Assembly (NCBI RefSeq): GCF_036324505.1
Contig: NC_086365.1
Coordinates: 3,654,655-3,718,654, forward strand
DNA: 64,000 nucleotides
From: Eleginops maclovinus
Lineage: Eukaryota > Chordata > Actinopteri > Perciformes > Eleginopidae
Direction: 5' to 3'
The notes under the pieces were generated by a model. It was not told the origin of the DNA, searched no databases, and saw only the letters and a list, made by a program, of their open reading frames with translations. Made by a program: the position numbers and the translations under genes. Each line of letters starts with the position of its first letter. Within the stretch, counting starts at the first letter, position 1. Shown here piece by piece: positions 1-11,800 of this stretch.

Positions 1-94
1 ATATATTATTGTGTGATATTCATTCTTAGCATTATCTATGCAGCATCTTCATTAAATCAAATGACTTCCACAGCAAATCATTATCTCTTCTTAC

Positions 95-352
95 CATATT
101 TTACTTGTGCAACATCACCGACCACAATCTCAGCCACAGGAATTTGGATGACTTGTCCTCCACGGGCGACAGTAAATTTCTGTTCCTGCTCGATGCGGCT
201 CTGGAGGCCCCGAAACTGCTTCTCTTTACTCCAGTCATTGAATGCTGTCACCAGCACCACGCAGATAACAGACAGAAGGATGGCGGCGCCCTCGATCCAG
301 CCCGCTTCTGACTCCGTTTCATCCTCCACACCGCCAGCTGCCCTTCCACAGT
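95..352 (-). CDS. atp2b1: Plasma-membrane Ca2+-ATPase (PMCA), third coding exon: TM2 and start of actuator domain
   Basis: P-type Ca2+ pump that exports cytosolic calcium across the plasma membrane. This exon encodes residues 131 (last two bases of the codon) to 217 (first base). It carries a short acidic extracellular loop ([10 protein letters not shown]), TM2 (about 149-168, beginning [10 protein letters not shown]), and the PMCA signature [19 protein letters not shown] leading into the actuator domain ([14 protein letters not shown]). The acceptor is a pyrimidine tract ending CTGCAG before 352; the donor is TATG|GTAAGAAG after 95. At 258 bp with phase 2-in/1-out it joins in frame with the exon at 844-1,041. 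The next exon should begin with the conserved D-L-L-P stretch and lies outside the window. PMCA family membership is certain. The ATP2B1 assignment rests mainly on the N-terminus. Confidence 0.96.
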
Positions 353-843
353 CTGCAGAGGGACAGGGGGAAATCTTAATATAGCTTTACTCTCAGATAA
401 ACACAGTTTATCACATCATTCAGTCACTCAGAAACTAAGAAATGCACAAACGGAGACAAAATATCTAGACAGTATACAGCTCCGGAAAAAAATAAGAGAC
501 CACTCCAAATGTTTCTTAAATCTTTATCTCTACATCTATGGCAGCCACTCCAGTGTGTGTTGAGAAAAATGTCAGTAGTTTTAGAATACAATAATTAAAT
601 CAAAAAAATAATTTAACTCAAAGTCTATAAATAATAAACAAGAGAAAATGATAACGCTTTATGTCTTCTGTGGCTGTATGTAATATGCACATGTATTAGA
701 TTTTACCATTATAAAATTCCTAGATGAATTACCTGCAACGTACGGACCTTTGTTTAATATAATACATATATACTTGTGTCAGTTAACAGTACATTAACAT
801 GGATTAATAAAAGAACAGGAAACTGTAAAGAGGTGTTGCTTAC
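353..843 (-). other. atp2b1 intron between second and third coding exons (491 bp)
   Basis: Short intron bounded by GTAAGC (donor, just below 844) and CTGCAG (acceptor, just above 352). About 40% of it is one Tc1-type MITE copy (477-676). No alternative exon is seen. Confidence 0.9.
477..676 (+). mobile_element. Tc1/mariner-type MITE, copy 1 (intronic)
   Basis: A ~200-bp non-autonomous element starting CAGCTCCGGAAAAAAATAAG and ending in GTGGCTG, flanked by TA on both sides (475-476 and 677-678), the Tc1/mariner target duplication. Body motifs shared with the other copies include AATCTTTATCTCTACAT and ACAAGAGAAAATGATAA. The right terminus is shortened (GTCTTCTGTGGCTG instead of GTGGTCTCTTAATT...CCGG.GCTG), as in copy 3. 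No coding capacity. It sits within an atp2b1 intron in the + orientation. Confidence 0.8.
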
Positions 844-1041
844 GTTCTCTTTCGGCATCTGGAGGTCTATAAAAAGAAAGGCCTAGTGAAACTATGGCTG
901 CCACTTCTAGAATAATCAGTGTGACATCCTGTAGCGCCTCCCACACTAACTGTAAGAAGGTTTTGGGCTTTTTGGGTGGTATTAAATTTTCCCCGAACAC
1001 TGTTTTCCGCTTCTCGATGTCTCCAGGCTGTCCACTTAGAC
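844..1041 (-). CDS. atp2b1: PMCA second coding exon: N-terminal cytosolic region and TM1
   Basis: Encodes residues 65 (last two bases) to 131 (first base). It contains the family block [20 protein letters not shown], then [19 protein letters not shown], and TM1 (about 101-122, [22 protein letters not shown]), followed by the extracellular PPDAERE. The acceptor is CCTCCTCAG before 1,041; the donor is GAGAAC|GTAAGC after 844. At 198 bp it completes codon 65 (G|GT) from the first coding exon and leaves a single C that becomes His131 with the next exon. The [18 protein letters not shown] block is diagnostic for PMCAs as opposed to SERCA or SPCA pumps. Confidence 0.96.
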
Positions 1042-4000
1042 CTGAGGAGGGAAAGACAGAGAACATTTGTTAGATTTACATTTACCACGGTAAATAGTCA
1101 CGTAAAACAGAGCATTAATAATGTGCTGTGGATGCGTTACTGTGGACTTGTAGTTCAGAGGAGGAAATCACTGCCAGTAAGCTGTACTCTCATTACAGGG
1201 CCTCTAAAAACATTATCCCCAGCATTTTGAGCAGACACAAAGGAGGCCACAATGCTGGATAACAATGACACATTCTGTGGGCAGGTCCAACATTTCACCT
1301 CTTTCAGGCATGTTTAAACAATGTGGGAACACTAGAGGTCAAATCTAATCCCATAACCTGCCTTTTTAAATACAAATGACCAGAGAGGAGAGTTGAATCA
1401 GCTTTAGACTCACGGCTGTGCTGTTATAGTCATCTCTGACACACCACACGCTGCTTGGCCTGAGAGCCATTCATCTGTGTGCACAGAGAGCCCCGCATTC
1501 AAGGCCCAGTTGTATATTCAAAAGGGCCTTCGCACATTTGATGATGCACGACAGTTTTTCAGTTCTATTCATGCCGTGCGGACGGACTGTGTGGGGGCGG
1601 CTCTGGAGACTTTATGGAGCTGCGTGTGGCTGAGGATTGGGGGCCATGGAAGAGTGACAGTGTGAAACAGCTACTGACAGAAAAATGGGGGTGAGATAGG
1701 GACTGACACTAATAAAGAGTGGAGGTATTGACGGATGAAGGGAAGCTGCACTCGGGGTCTTAGTAGGAAAAAGGATCAGAAGGGTCAACGTTTGGACAAA
1801 CAGACAGACAGATAGAAGGACAGATTCAAACAGGCTGGAGGTACAATGCTAACCATGCGACACATTTGGATAATGAGTCTGTGCCGGGACAACAGCTCAG
1901 GGAGAACGGCACACCGTTTGTCTGCCAAGAAGACAATTCTTCATTCCAAATGCTGTCAAAATACACCTCTGATGGTGTAAACTCAAGTAGAGAGTTGAAG
2001 AATGGGACATTTTCAAGCAAAACATATCTGGTTCTAGATCCTCTAATGTGAAGATTGTTTGATTTTCATTGTGATATACGATATTGAACTAAATAACTTT
2101 AGGTTTTTGATGTTTGGTTGAATATAACAAGCAACATGAGTGCATTGCTTTGGCAGTAGGAAATGCTAACATGCTTTTTTGACTATCTTATAACATCTTA
2201 CAGGCAAAACAGCAGATTCATTAATGATGAAAATAACTGTTAGTTTCAGCGCTAGACTGCAGTCCCATTTTTGTTATTTCACACTAAGAGAAAAGATGCA
2301 TCTACGTCATGGCAGACTGAGAAAGAAAGGTCTACAACAGCTTCATGAAGGACAATGTGTTCATTTATCAAACAAACTTGAATTTGTATTCCTGCAACGT
2401 AATAAACATATCTACAAAACGTACTGATTGTTCTTTCTTTTGAAATATAGGAATACTGGAAAAACATCAATTAGCTGGATATTATTGTAACCCATAATCT
2501 GTGGGTTTTCTGTTATCCTACAGAAAAGGCTTTTGTTCCACTGTGAAGTCCAAAATGGTCTTTAACTACAGTAAATCACATTTCACATGCCAATCAAGTG
2601 CTATTCAAACACAGCCACTGCAGTAAAAGAACAGTTTATTTGGGGGATTTTATGGTATGTTAAATCCTCTCATACAAAGTGTTTTGTTGGTTACCACTTT
2701 TCAATCAAATAGATGAACAGATCATTATAATGATCCGCCTAATCTGATGCTTACACAGCAATAACGGTAAAGTACAGATTATTTTGTCACTAATCAAAAT
2801 TAAATCATTCAATACTTTATTTGAAATGAATGAAAATGTCCCCAAAAGAAAGTTATGTCATCCAACTTGCAGCTAAAACAATGATCCCAGTTAATAAGCC
2901 TTCCCTCAGTTAAGCAGACTGTCATGCGTTTATTTCAATTCAAAAAATAGTCTTTCGTTTTCATATTTCTTTACCTATTTCTGAATTAACACAAACACTG
3001 GTGTATTTCATTTAAGAAATAAAATCCTTAAGTAATTGTCATCACAACTTAGCACTAACGTATGCTCTTCTAAAAAGGGGGTGAGAAGAATGACGATGAC
3101 TCACCGGCACAGCGCATTAAAAAGGGTTACAGGGTTTATCCTGTTGCTGCTCCCTGGCTGTCTCTCAGCGTCTGCTTTGATTCTCTCCACCTCTAATGAA
3201 AACATGCTGACAGCTAATACCCTATTCAATTTTACACTACATTTTCCCTTAGCATGATAGCAATAAATACAAGTGACAGAGGACGATCAACACGCCACCC
3301 CTCCATTGGATACACAAACAGAAAATAGGTTGGCCCTGGCCCCTCACATCATTTCAGCACCCTGAGTGTGTCTCAAGTCAAGCAGCTAATCATTAACCAT
3401 TTCATTTGGACGCTTGTCCCTGGCTGACCCCTCTGAGTACTGTCAATTCAGCCAGCCGTGAGGGTCAGGGCGAGCCTTCAGTCTGGGTCTGTCACGATTA
3501 AACCGGGTCACAATTTCGCTTTCTACAACCTTTATGTAACTGAGTAGGTAGAGATGCAGCAACACACCATCTAGTACAATCGGGAATCACAAATAATAAA
3601 TAGCAATCTTAAATCTATCAATTTCATGCACAGAATACCTTCAATACAAAAATCTCAAGGTAAGAACTGCAAGTCTGACGTGGGTGATGTATAGGAATGA
3701 CAATCGGCTCTGCTTTTCTTTCGTACACACACAGTCCTCGCCTGAATGACAGAAGTGTGTGTAGACACGGATCGTAAGCATGTACAGGAATGACAGTCAG
3801 AGCATTTTAGTCGTGATTTTCAAGTCCCTGAAGAGTGTTCTTTATGTAGATTATTGATCTAAAGAGATAAATTGTTAGTAAACTGAAGAACTCCATGTTC
3901 GTATCGTCAGTGTTGAATAGAGTAAAATGAGACCAAGGTTAACTCAACATCTGGCTATGTTAATATGATATTAAGCTAATCAGAGTCTAAGGATTATAGG

Positions 4001-7000
4001 ATTTCCATAACTTCTACACAGGTTACAAAATTGCTTTTATCGTGTAAAGAAGAGAGTATAAGGCTAAGTTAGCCAGTAGGAAGAACTGATAGAGAGGAAG
4101 GGCGTTTTTGATTTCACATCATTTGTTTAAACAACCAAACTGCGCAGCGCTAAGAGACACATTCAGGGGGAGTTAGTCCACTCAGATGCTAAGTGTGTTT
4201 GGTAGCAATAAGGCTCATCTTCCACATGTTTCTACTTTATTCCAAAACGACTTGGATACTATAACATATAAATGTACCTTCATTAGCTGCCCTTTAAGTA
4301 ATTACTTCTCAATAATACCTTCCAATTTATAAGTCATGAGGGCAGTTTGTGTGTAGCTTATAAGCAGATTCCGTGCTAATAAGCAGGGCTTTGCCAACAA
4401 AAAGAAAATGGAGCAATAGTGTTGCACCCTAATTACTATAACACGGTCATTTCCCCACCAAAAATAGCCATGGATTTTTAATCACCATGCAATTTCATAC
4501 ACCTGAAATCAATATCAGGCCACAGGGGATTTCTGGAAAGACCTCTGAAAAAGAGAATGCTCTACCTGGAAACTATATCAGAGAGGCAGGCTAGAAGGAG
4601 CATGGCAGAGATTCTGTTGGAGCTATAAATTGCCTTATATTATTTAAGAGTTAATCATTTATTTACTTGCTGTCTTTGTTTATAATGAATATATTATTAT
4701 TATTATTATGCTTTTATTTTGAATGCATGTTTGGGCACTATAGTTTCTACTAAACTACTGGATATCAGACTTAACCATAGAGTCTGAACTATCACTAGAA
4801 CAGTACTTTGCAGCCAAAGGTTCTAAAAATCACCCAAACCAAAAAGAATTGCCTAAATCTAGGACCCCCGTGCCCATTGTTAATAACTAAATAAAAAGGA
4901 AAAATAAGAAAACAATTGTTCCCACAAATCACAGCTTTCAATCCAAAGATTACGGATAGATCAGCGTCCCGCCCCAGCACCCAGGGAACAGCTCCATCAA
5001 CAGAAGCAGGGCCTGGCCATATGCTACAATCACTCTCTGGCTAAAGCCTATTTAAGCGCATCATTTTGAGTTTGGACGTGAAGACAAGCAACGCCAGCCC
5101 CCTGTAGAGTAAATTATCATTTAACAGTCTAACCCTTCCTATTGAATAAGGGGGTGTGGTGTCTGGAATGATAGATACAGAGAGCCTGTCCCCTTTTTGT
5201 GAATCGCAATCCAATTGTGCAAGCCTCTCAGCCCACAGTCGATTTGATCAATAGCCTGGAACCCAAATATTTGACCATGCTAAAATAGCAGTCAACAGGG
5301 AATACTGGCAAAAGGGAAAATAGGGGAACACTGTCAATAATATTGATGGGAAGGGGCCTCGTCTATTTGATGTCTCATTATGCAGATGAAATAGAGGATC
5401 CCATTGGGAGAAAATAAAAGCTGGGTTTGCTCAACCTATTGATTCTATGGTGTGGTCTAATTATTTTCAAATATTACAGCTTAAAACGTCAGACACCTCT
5501 GTAATAACCCTGGATGCATCATTTCAGGCTTTTAAGCATCAACTGGCGAAGAAACACCCCCAATCCTACATACATCTGAGTCAAATACTGTGATACTGAT
5601 CCGTTCAATGCTGAGAAAATGTGTTAAAAGGATGGGAATTTTATTTTCACAATACTCCAGTGATTTAGTATTGCTCCTTCAAACAGCCTGGTGCTCGCGA
5701 GGGACACATTTGAAAAATAAGAATGGTCACAAATGATGCTGCAAAGGCTCAGATCTCCTGACTCATCAAGATAGATCTGGAAAAATAAGTAGAACCCATT
5801 CAGGAACATTTCTTCCCTTGATGTAAAATGAACAAGTCACTCAGCTCTGCCTACCCCCCTTTTTTTTATAAATGGGTTTTTCGTTCAAAAATAAAGCTGC
5901 TTAAGCATGGACCCTACACTTTCATAATGCAATAGAGCCTTTTCATTGGACCATCCCTGGCTAGTAAAGCATCCATATCTTACTAAATGCACCCAGTGCG
6001 TACAGTAATGCAGGCTTCCAGTTAAAATGCGTCATCTCTAAACCCAAGCCAAGATAACACTGGTGATACATCATCACTCGAGCTATTTTCACAGGCTTGA
6101 CAAAGCATCCTACAAGAGCCACAGAGAAATGTTATACAACCGCTTTCACAAGATGAGTATTACTCCCCATGACTGATTTTGGTGTAAAAGCATGAAGGAG
6201 TTCCCCTGTTAAGGGGGGGGGGGGGGAGCTTACATGCATACAGGAAGTAACGCAAATATAAATAATGCCCGGTAACAGCTATGTTGGTGAGTTCTTCCAC
6301 ATATGGAAACAGGGTTTGTTTGAGAAGGACAGCATACTAGCCAAGTTAAGATATTTGAGATATGTTCAAAACTAAAAGTTGATTTTATTCAGAGTGCGTG
6401 GAACAGTGGGCCTAATTATTATGTTTTTTATCTTGGAGAATTGGTTCGTTAAATCTGCTTAAAACTCATAGCCCAGTGAATTTAGATCTCATAGAACTGG
6501 GAGATCTTAGATACTCAGCCTTATAACATCAAGCCAAATCCAACAAGACCGTGCTGAACACTAGTCAGAGTAGAGTGGTACAGCCATGCACAGCTGCAAC
6601 AGAGACCTTCAGTCAAACTTCTTCGGGTGAAAAAAAGAGCTTGGAAATGTGGGGGATTAGCAAAGGATTGGCTTAAGAGGTTTGAGAAATGACCAACCAA
6701 CTAATTAGAAATCCCTTTCCAATTGTCAAGCTGCTGTAATCTTAAATGATGGCTTAATTTCTCAAGCCTGTGACGAATGAGCTGATTGAAACTGGAAGTG
6801 GCAAAACTCAGTGGCTGCGTGCCAAGTGAAACATCACCTACTGCGAAGGGAAACTAAATGTGGACCAATTCTATTGTATCAGTAGAGAGCAGTTGCAAAT
6901 CACAACAGAAGTCAAAGAGTTTATTTCAAAATGGCTAAAAGCGGCCTTTTCTTTGTTAAGTATAAAGTATAGAGCCGTTTTATGAAAAGATGGCCTTTTT

Positions 7001-8318
7001 ACCTTTCCAATCTACAAATAACATGCTATTCTCTCAATAAAACATGTTTGATGATGGTAGACAGACTGAGGATAGTACTGGGAAGGCACAAGTTGAAAGT
7101 AGTTTAATATTCCCAACATGCTTACAGTATTATGGTATCATTTATTTACCTACACAACCACTCTACCCTGCTGTTCTTTTGCTTCAAATTAAAATGCTAA
7201 ACAGCTAATGGGCCTCGACTAACCACTCTCTTTTTTTATATCATAGATTAGATGGAAGCGAGGGAGGCACGCTCACACTTAATGAAACAACTAGTGTCAC
7301 GCATGCTACAAATATGACAGGACTCTCGTTCCCCAGCTTCACAAAGCCACATGCGTGTTTGAACAACTCTTTCTCTCTGAACAGGGAAGTTCCTATTCAG
7401 CTATTTCTGCTCAGCTCTTACAATGGCTTACTGGCCTGTATGACAGACACAGAGCGGCAAAAGCATGGTGTGGCTTTTACACCATTTTGCCACTAAATGA
7501 AAGATCAAGAATTAAATAGTGAGGTAGTAATTCCTGAATGAGAAATGCAATATAGCATGGAATGTATTGCCTTCCCTTTGGGTTTTTGAAGCCCTGGACA
7601 TGTTTTGCTTGCTGTGAGACACTGCACACAGGAATGGTGCTGCTACAGTGAATACGCGGTGCCGTTTTAATCTGGGATCAAACTGAAAATCCCCTCCCAT
7701 AAGAGTTCAGTCAAGGTCATACTGGCGATTAGGCGCCCGGTCTTGATAGAGAGACAAACTGAGAGAAAAGACGAAAAGGGGGAAAAGGAGCTTTAAACCA
7801 CCATCAGGGTCCAAATGAAGACCAAATACACGAGTTTGACAGAAGAGACATTCGTAAGATGAACTCCTTCCCTACCATGTTCAAGTCATTACTACCCAGC
7901 CTTACAGACTCCCATTTTGTCCGCCACATGTACCTGCAGCCTGGTGCTGTGCCCAGGCAGACAGCTGCTCTGTCTGAAGCATACACACAGAGACACCCAG
8001 ACATGCACGCACAGACACAGAGGTGAAAAAGGAGAGAGGGAGGGTGTGAGGGACATATCCACAGGCCTTGAAATAGAGCAGGACTGGCCCAGGTCAGAGC
8101 CAGCCAGCCCAGCCACCTGTCTGGCCTATGAGTTTTCTAAGGGAGTGATGTCAAGTCATCCCCAATGTGGATGATATGGCCAATGACACGCCAACTAAAC
8201 TATGTGTACACCGCATTAGCATTCCAACAACAACTTTCTACTAGCACTGTGGTGAAAACATCCTGTATTTCATTCAATTAAATGTATTTATGTTGAGTGT
8301 ATGGAAACTTTACTCTAC
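1042..8318 (-). other. atp2b1 intron between first and second coding exons (7,277 bp)
   Basis: Bounded by GTAGAG (donor, below 8,319) and CCTCAG (acceptor, above 1,041). AT-rich. It holds a 14-bp poly-G run (6,213-6,226) and scattered short ORFs with no recognisable protein. I recognise no transposon copy or alternative exon in it. Confidence 0.85.
6213..6226 (+). repeat. Poly-G tract
   Basis: Uninterrupted run of 14 G within an atp2b1 intron. On the transcribed (minus) strand it is poly-C. Confidence 0.9.
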
Positions 8319-8511
8319 CATCTATAGGTGACGTTTTTAACCGGTTGCAGAGTCCTTGAACATCCTCATAAGATTCCCCAATTTTGCCTATGGCCTCTGC
8401 GCCTCTCAGTTCCATAAGGGAGCGCAGGTCTTTCAGCGAGCAGCCAAACTCTCCATCGTGGTTGGCCTCCACCATGGAGTTCTTCACACCGCTGTACGAG
8501 TTGTTCGCCAT
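8319..8511 (-). CDS. atp2b1: PMCA first coding exon: start codon and cytosolic N-terminus
   Basis: Encodes residues 1-64 plus the first base of codon 65. It starts [20 protein letters not shown] and ends RLKTSPIDG with donor GATG|GTAGAG. The [20 protein letters not shown] pattern matches vertebrate PMCA1 better than PMCA2, 3 or 4; downstream [20 protein letters not shown] is the common PMCA N-terminal helix region. The start at 8,511 is chosen because the codons before it read Gly-Glu-Thr and there is no upstream in-frame Met, unlike mammalian PMCA1 (MGDMANNS). The region is cytosolic and precedes TM1. The exon probably continues upstream as 5' UTR to an acceptor at 8,801-8,802. The a/b paralogue is unresolved. 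Confidence 0.95.
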
Positions 8512-8800
8512 TGTCTCGCCGCCTCCCCTCTCTGTTGCAAAGCGTTGCTGCCCCGGCTCGACGTTAGGGGTGGGGAAAAAAAAGAAAGTGTTGTCCTGGA
8601 AAAGCTTAAATCCTCAAGGGAGCGAACACAGTGGTAGTTCCCATAAACAGCTGACGGGACCTTCAGAGGCAGCTGGAGTCATATGGCAGGCAGGGCAGGG
8701 ATATTACAAAACAAGCCATTTCCCTAGGAGAGCAGAGTTCCTAGTCTCTCATGGTGACTGCGGATCACCCACAGAGGAGGAGATCACCATGCATGCAGAT
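8512..8800 (-). promoter_or_regulatory. atp2b1: atp2b1 5' UTR portion of first coding exon, with three uORFs
   Basis: On the minus strand a strong acceptor (TTTGCTCTTCTCTTTTCAG) ends at 8,801, so the exon likely spans 8,319-8,800 with 289 nt of leader before the ATG. Near its 5' end are three ATGs, each opening a short ORF that ends well before the main start: MHGDLLLCG, MVISSSVGDPQSP and MRD. None overlaps the PMCA start codon. They could lower initiation at the main ATG. The leader has a purine-rich middle and a GC-rich stretch (GAGGGGAGGCGGCGAGACA) directly before the ATG. The exon boundary is inferred from the splice signal only. Confidence 0.6.
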
Positions 8801-11800
8801 CTGAAAAGAGAAGAGCAAAGATACAAAAAAAGATAAGTAACACTACCGAGTATTTTCCACATGAACAGCAGGGATCCCCGTACAGTGACATATTTGCACA
8901 AACTGTTTAGGAACATTTCATGCTTTATGACAGTCATTAGCATTACAGAGTAAACAAAGTTAGCATGGCAGCAATGTTGGATTGATTATTCTTTCCTATA
9001 TCATTATCCAATCATGTCACTAACTTTGGTTTTGAAAAATACATTTTAATTTAACCACGTTTAATGTAGTTTTACTCTTTTGTTATCAACATATCACTAA
9101 ACATTACCTATGAGGCTTACTCAATGAGGATATTATTGTCGAGTAGTCTTTTCTGATATCTTTAATGACCTTTTTTCAATTTAGCATGTTCAACAAATCC
9201 TATGTATGTTACCATTACTATTTTTTACACTTTCAGTCATCACACAGCTACAGTACACTAGCACAGGAGTCAAAGAACTGTATTGCTGCATAAGAGCAAA
9301 CACTGAAACCCTTAGACAAAACCACTTGGCCGCTGAGACAAGTAGCAAAGTAATTACAAAACTGCCTGTAGCCATCGCCAGGAGATTTTGATTAGCTGTG
9401 CTTGAGTTGTAATAATAATTTTGTCATCTGGACAAAACTCTTGTCGAGTAATGTGCACTCTGCTTTCAGTATGTGAGCAGAGAGGAGCATTAGCATTCTC
9501 AAACCACTCTGCTCCCGGGGTTTTTCCCTGAATGGAGAATTTAAAGGTAGTCCTTGCTCCTCTGCGATGTTCACCTACTGTCAGTACAAATTCAACACTT
9601 CCTGCAGCTGCTTGGAGCCCAACATGGAATTGAAAGTAACTGAATTGTGGGTGCAGTTTAAACAAATATCCCAGCTTAAAGTATTTTGATATTAATTGGA
9701 ATGTATAATCTTCTCACCTACATTGTGTTTTTACTGTTAGGTTTGTATGTGTTGTTTTTATTTGTCTATAGAATGTGTTTCAAACTTCTTTCTCACCCTC
9801 ACTATGAAGAGGTGTGAGAGTTTAGTCAACTTACTTTTATATGCAAAGTACAAAATGCTGATTACCCTACATACTATATGGCCCTTCTGTAAATAACAAA
9901 CAGCAATCTCCTCCTCCGGTACCACCAGTTAGGTAAAGCATTACAGTCCAATCCTTTCAATAATTACCCAGAAGATTGCATCACAGCACCCAGCCATGTC
10001 AAACAACATACAGTTGGTGTGACATTGAAAACATAAATAATCAAAAGCTACCTGCCCCCCCCCTGCAGTGCAACTGCTGGGGTAACGTAGTGAGAAGTGA
10101 TTACCTCAGGACAAGCCTTCTGTTTAATCTAATTAGGACTATCTGTGGCATCAGGGAGCTCCATGCTGCTCTACATGGGAGAGTCCATTCTAATGAGAGG
10201 CTGCTGTCCATTCAGCTCTAAATCAGCCTAACACTATGAGGCTGATTCATTCATGTCCACCAAGGTGATAGGAATTTGTCTTGGTGCAGCTCAGAAGGAA
10301 ACAGAACTACACACATACAGCTACGACTGCAATATCAAAACAGTGTGGACATCACAATATGGACTAGAGCAATATTCAATTTGCAACAAGTGCAATATAT
10401 GGTGAAGGCAAAATATGTAAATATCTGAATAGTATTGTGCAAGTATCGGGGTGCTAAAGAGAAGTCCCTGCCTAAAAACGGTATTCTATGGACTAGACCT
10501 AATTTTACACAAAAAATAAGAGAGAACATTTGAAATGAAAGTGTGGATGACGTTCCAAAAATGATCATTTTGAAATCATGCAGCCCTACATACAAAACCC
10601 CAATACAATGACAAGGGTTGAAGATGAGCAGGTGTTAATCTGTCCAAAAAAACAGGAAGTATGCAATGATTTTAAAAAGTGATTTCTAGTTTGGAAGATG
10701 CACTGTAGAAGGTTTCTGCAAAACACGCAGCAGATATTGCAGCTGGGGAGGTTTCATTCCATTTCTCGACTAAAGGTACAACAGCGACCAAATCATGTTT
10801 CAGAGAACCCCTTTATCTGTTTAGAAGTCAAACAGGACTTTAAACATAAAACACCAGAATGACTTCCCTAAACCCGAATATGCCAGAACGGGGGCAGAGA
10901 TGCAGCACGAGAGAAAATGTAGACTTTATTATTGCTCTCTGAACAAATGAATGCTTGCAGCTTATTCCATTGAGATTCTTGGAAACTATTCTGTCACATG
11001 TTGAGATTCTATTTGGAGCCATCTGCCATGGAAAACAGGACAGAATTTATTATTTATTACTCAGCATAATTGCAGGGCCGGGTGCATTACTGAGGTGGGA
11101 GAGATCGAAGAAAATAAAATACTTTTGTACCCATCCTGGTCTTCAATGCATGTTGTTATCATCCACATCCACGTCATGTATTATTATTTTTCACACCACG
11201 GTTATGACATGAATAGGCATTTTTGGGGGATTAGACAGATATCCCAGGGAATGTTAGCAGCATGTTCATGATGAATGTAATGTTATTGTAAGTGAGATAA
11301 ATCATTTCATATATGCCTGACACAATGCTTTATAAAAACAAAACAACTATACAAAATATCAAACTGAATAATGAACGACTTGCCTTCTTGTAGTGAATTT
11401 GGCCGTTTGCTAATTCACTGTTTACACATCCTAACACCCTTTCACATCCGAGAACAACAGTTGTTTTGTTACCAAGCCTTTGAGCTCATTGTGGCCAACA
11501 GTAGTCCTTTTCACTAATTACAACAAAAGGACAAGTGAATTTCAGGGGTCAGGACTAATCTGCATGTCATCTTGCAATAACACGTGGCTTTTAAAGTGAG
11601 CAAATGGTCTCTGAACGACTGATCTTCAAATAGTAGGAATATTTGACTTGCTTGGGTAACACATGTGCAGCCTTTAGGAATGAATGCGATTCCCTGCCTA
11701 CTCCATTTCTCCGTCTTCATGTATAACTTCATGAGCCCTCTCCCACATTCACACCCCCTAACCCCGCAAGCAGCAACAATGCCAAGATGAAGGAAGTGCT

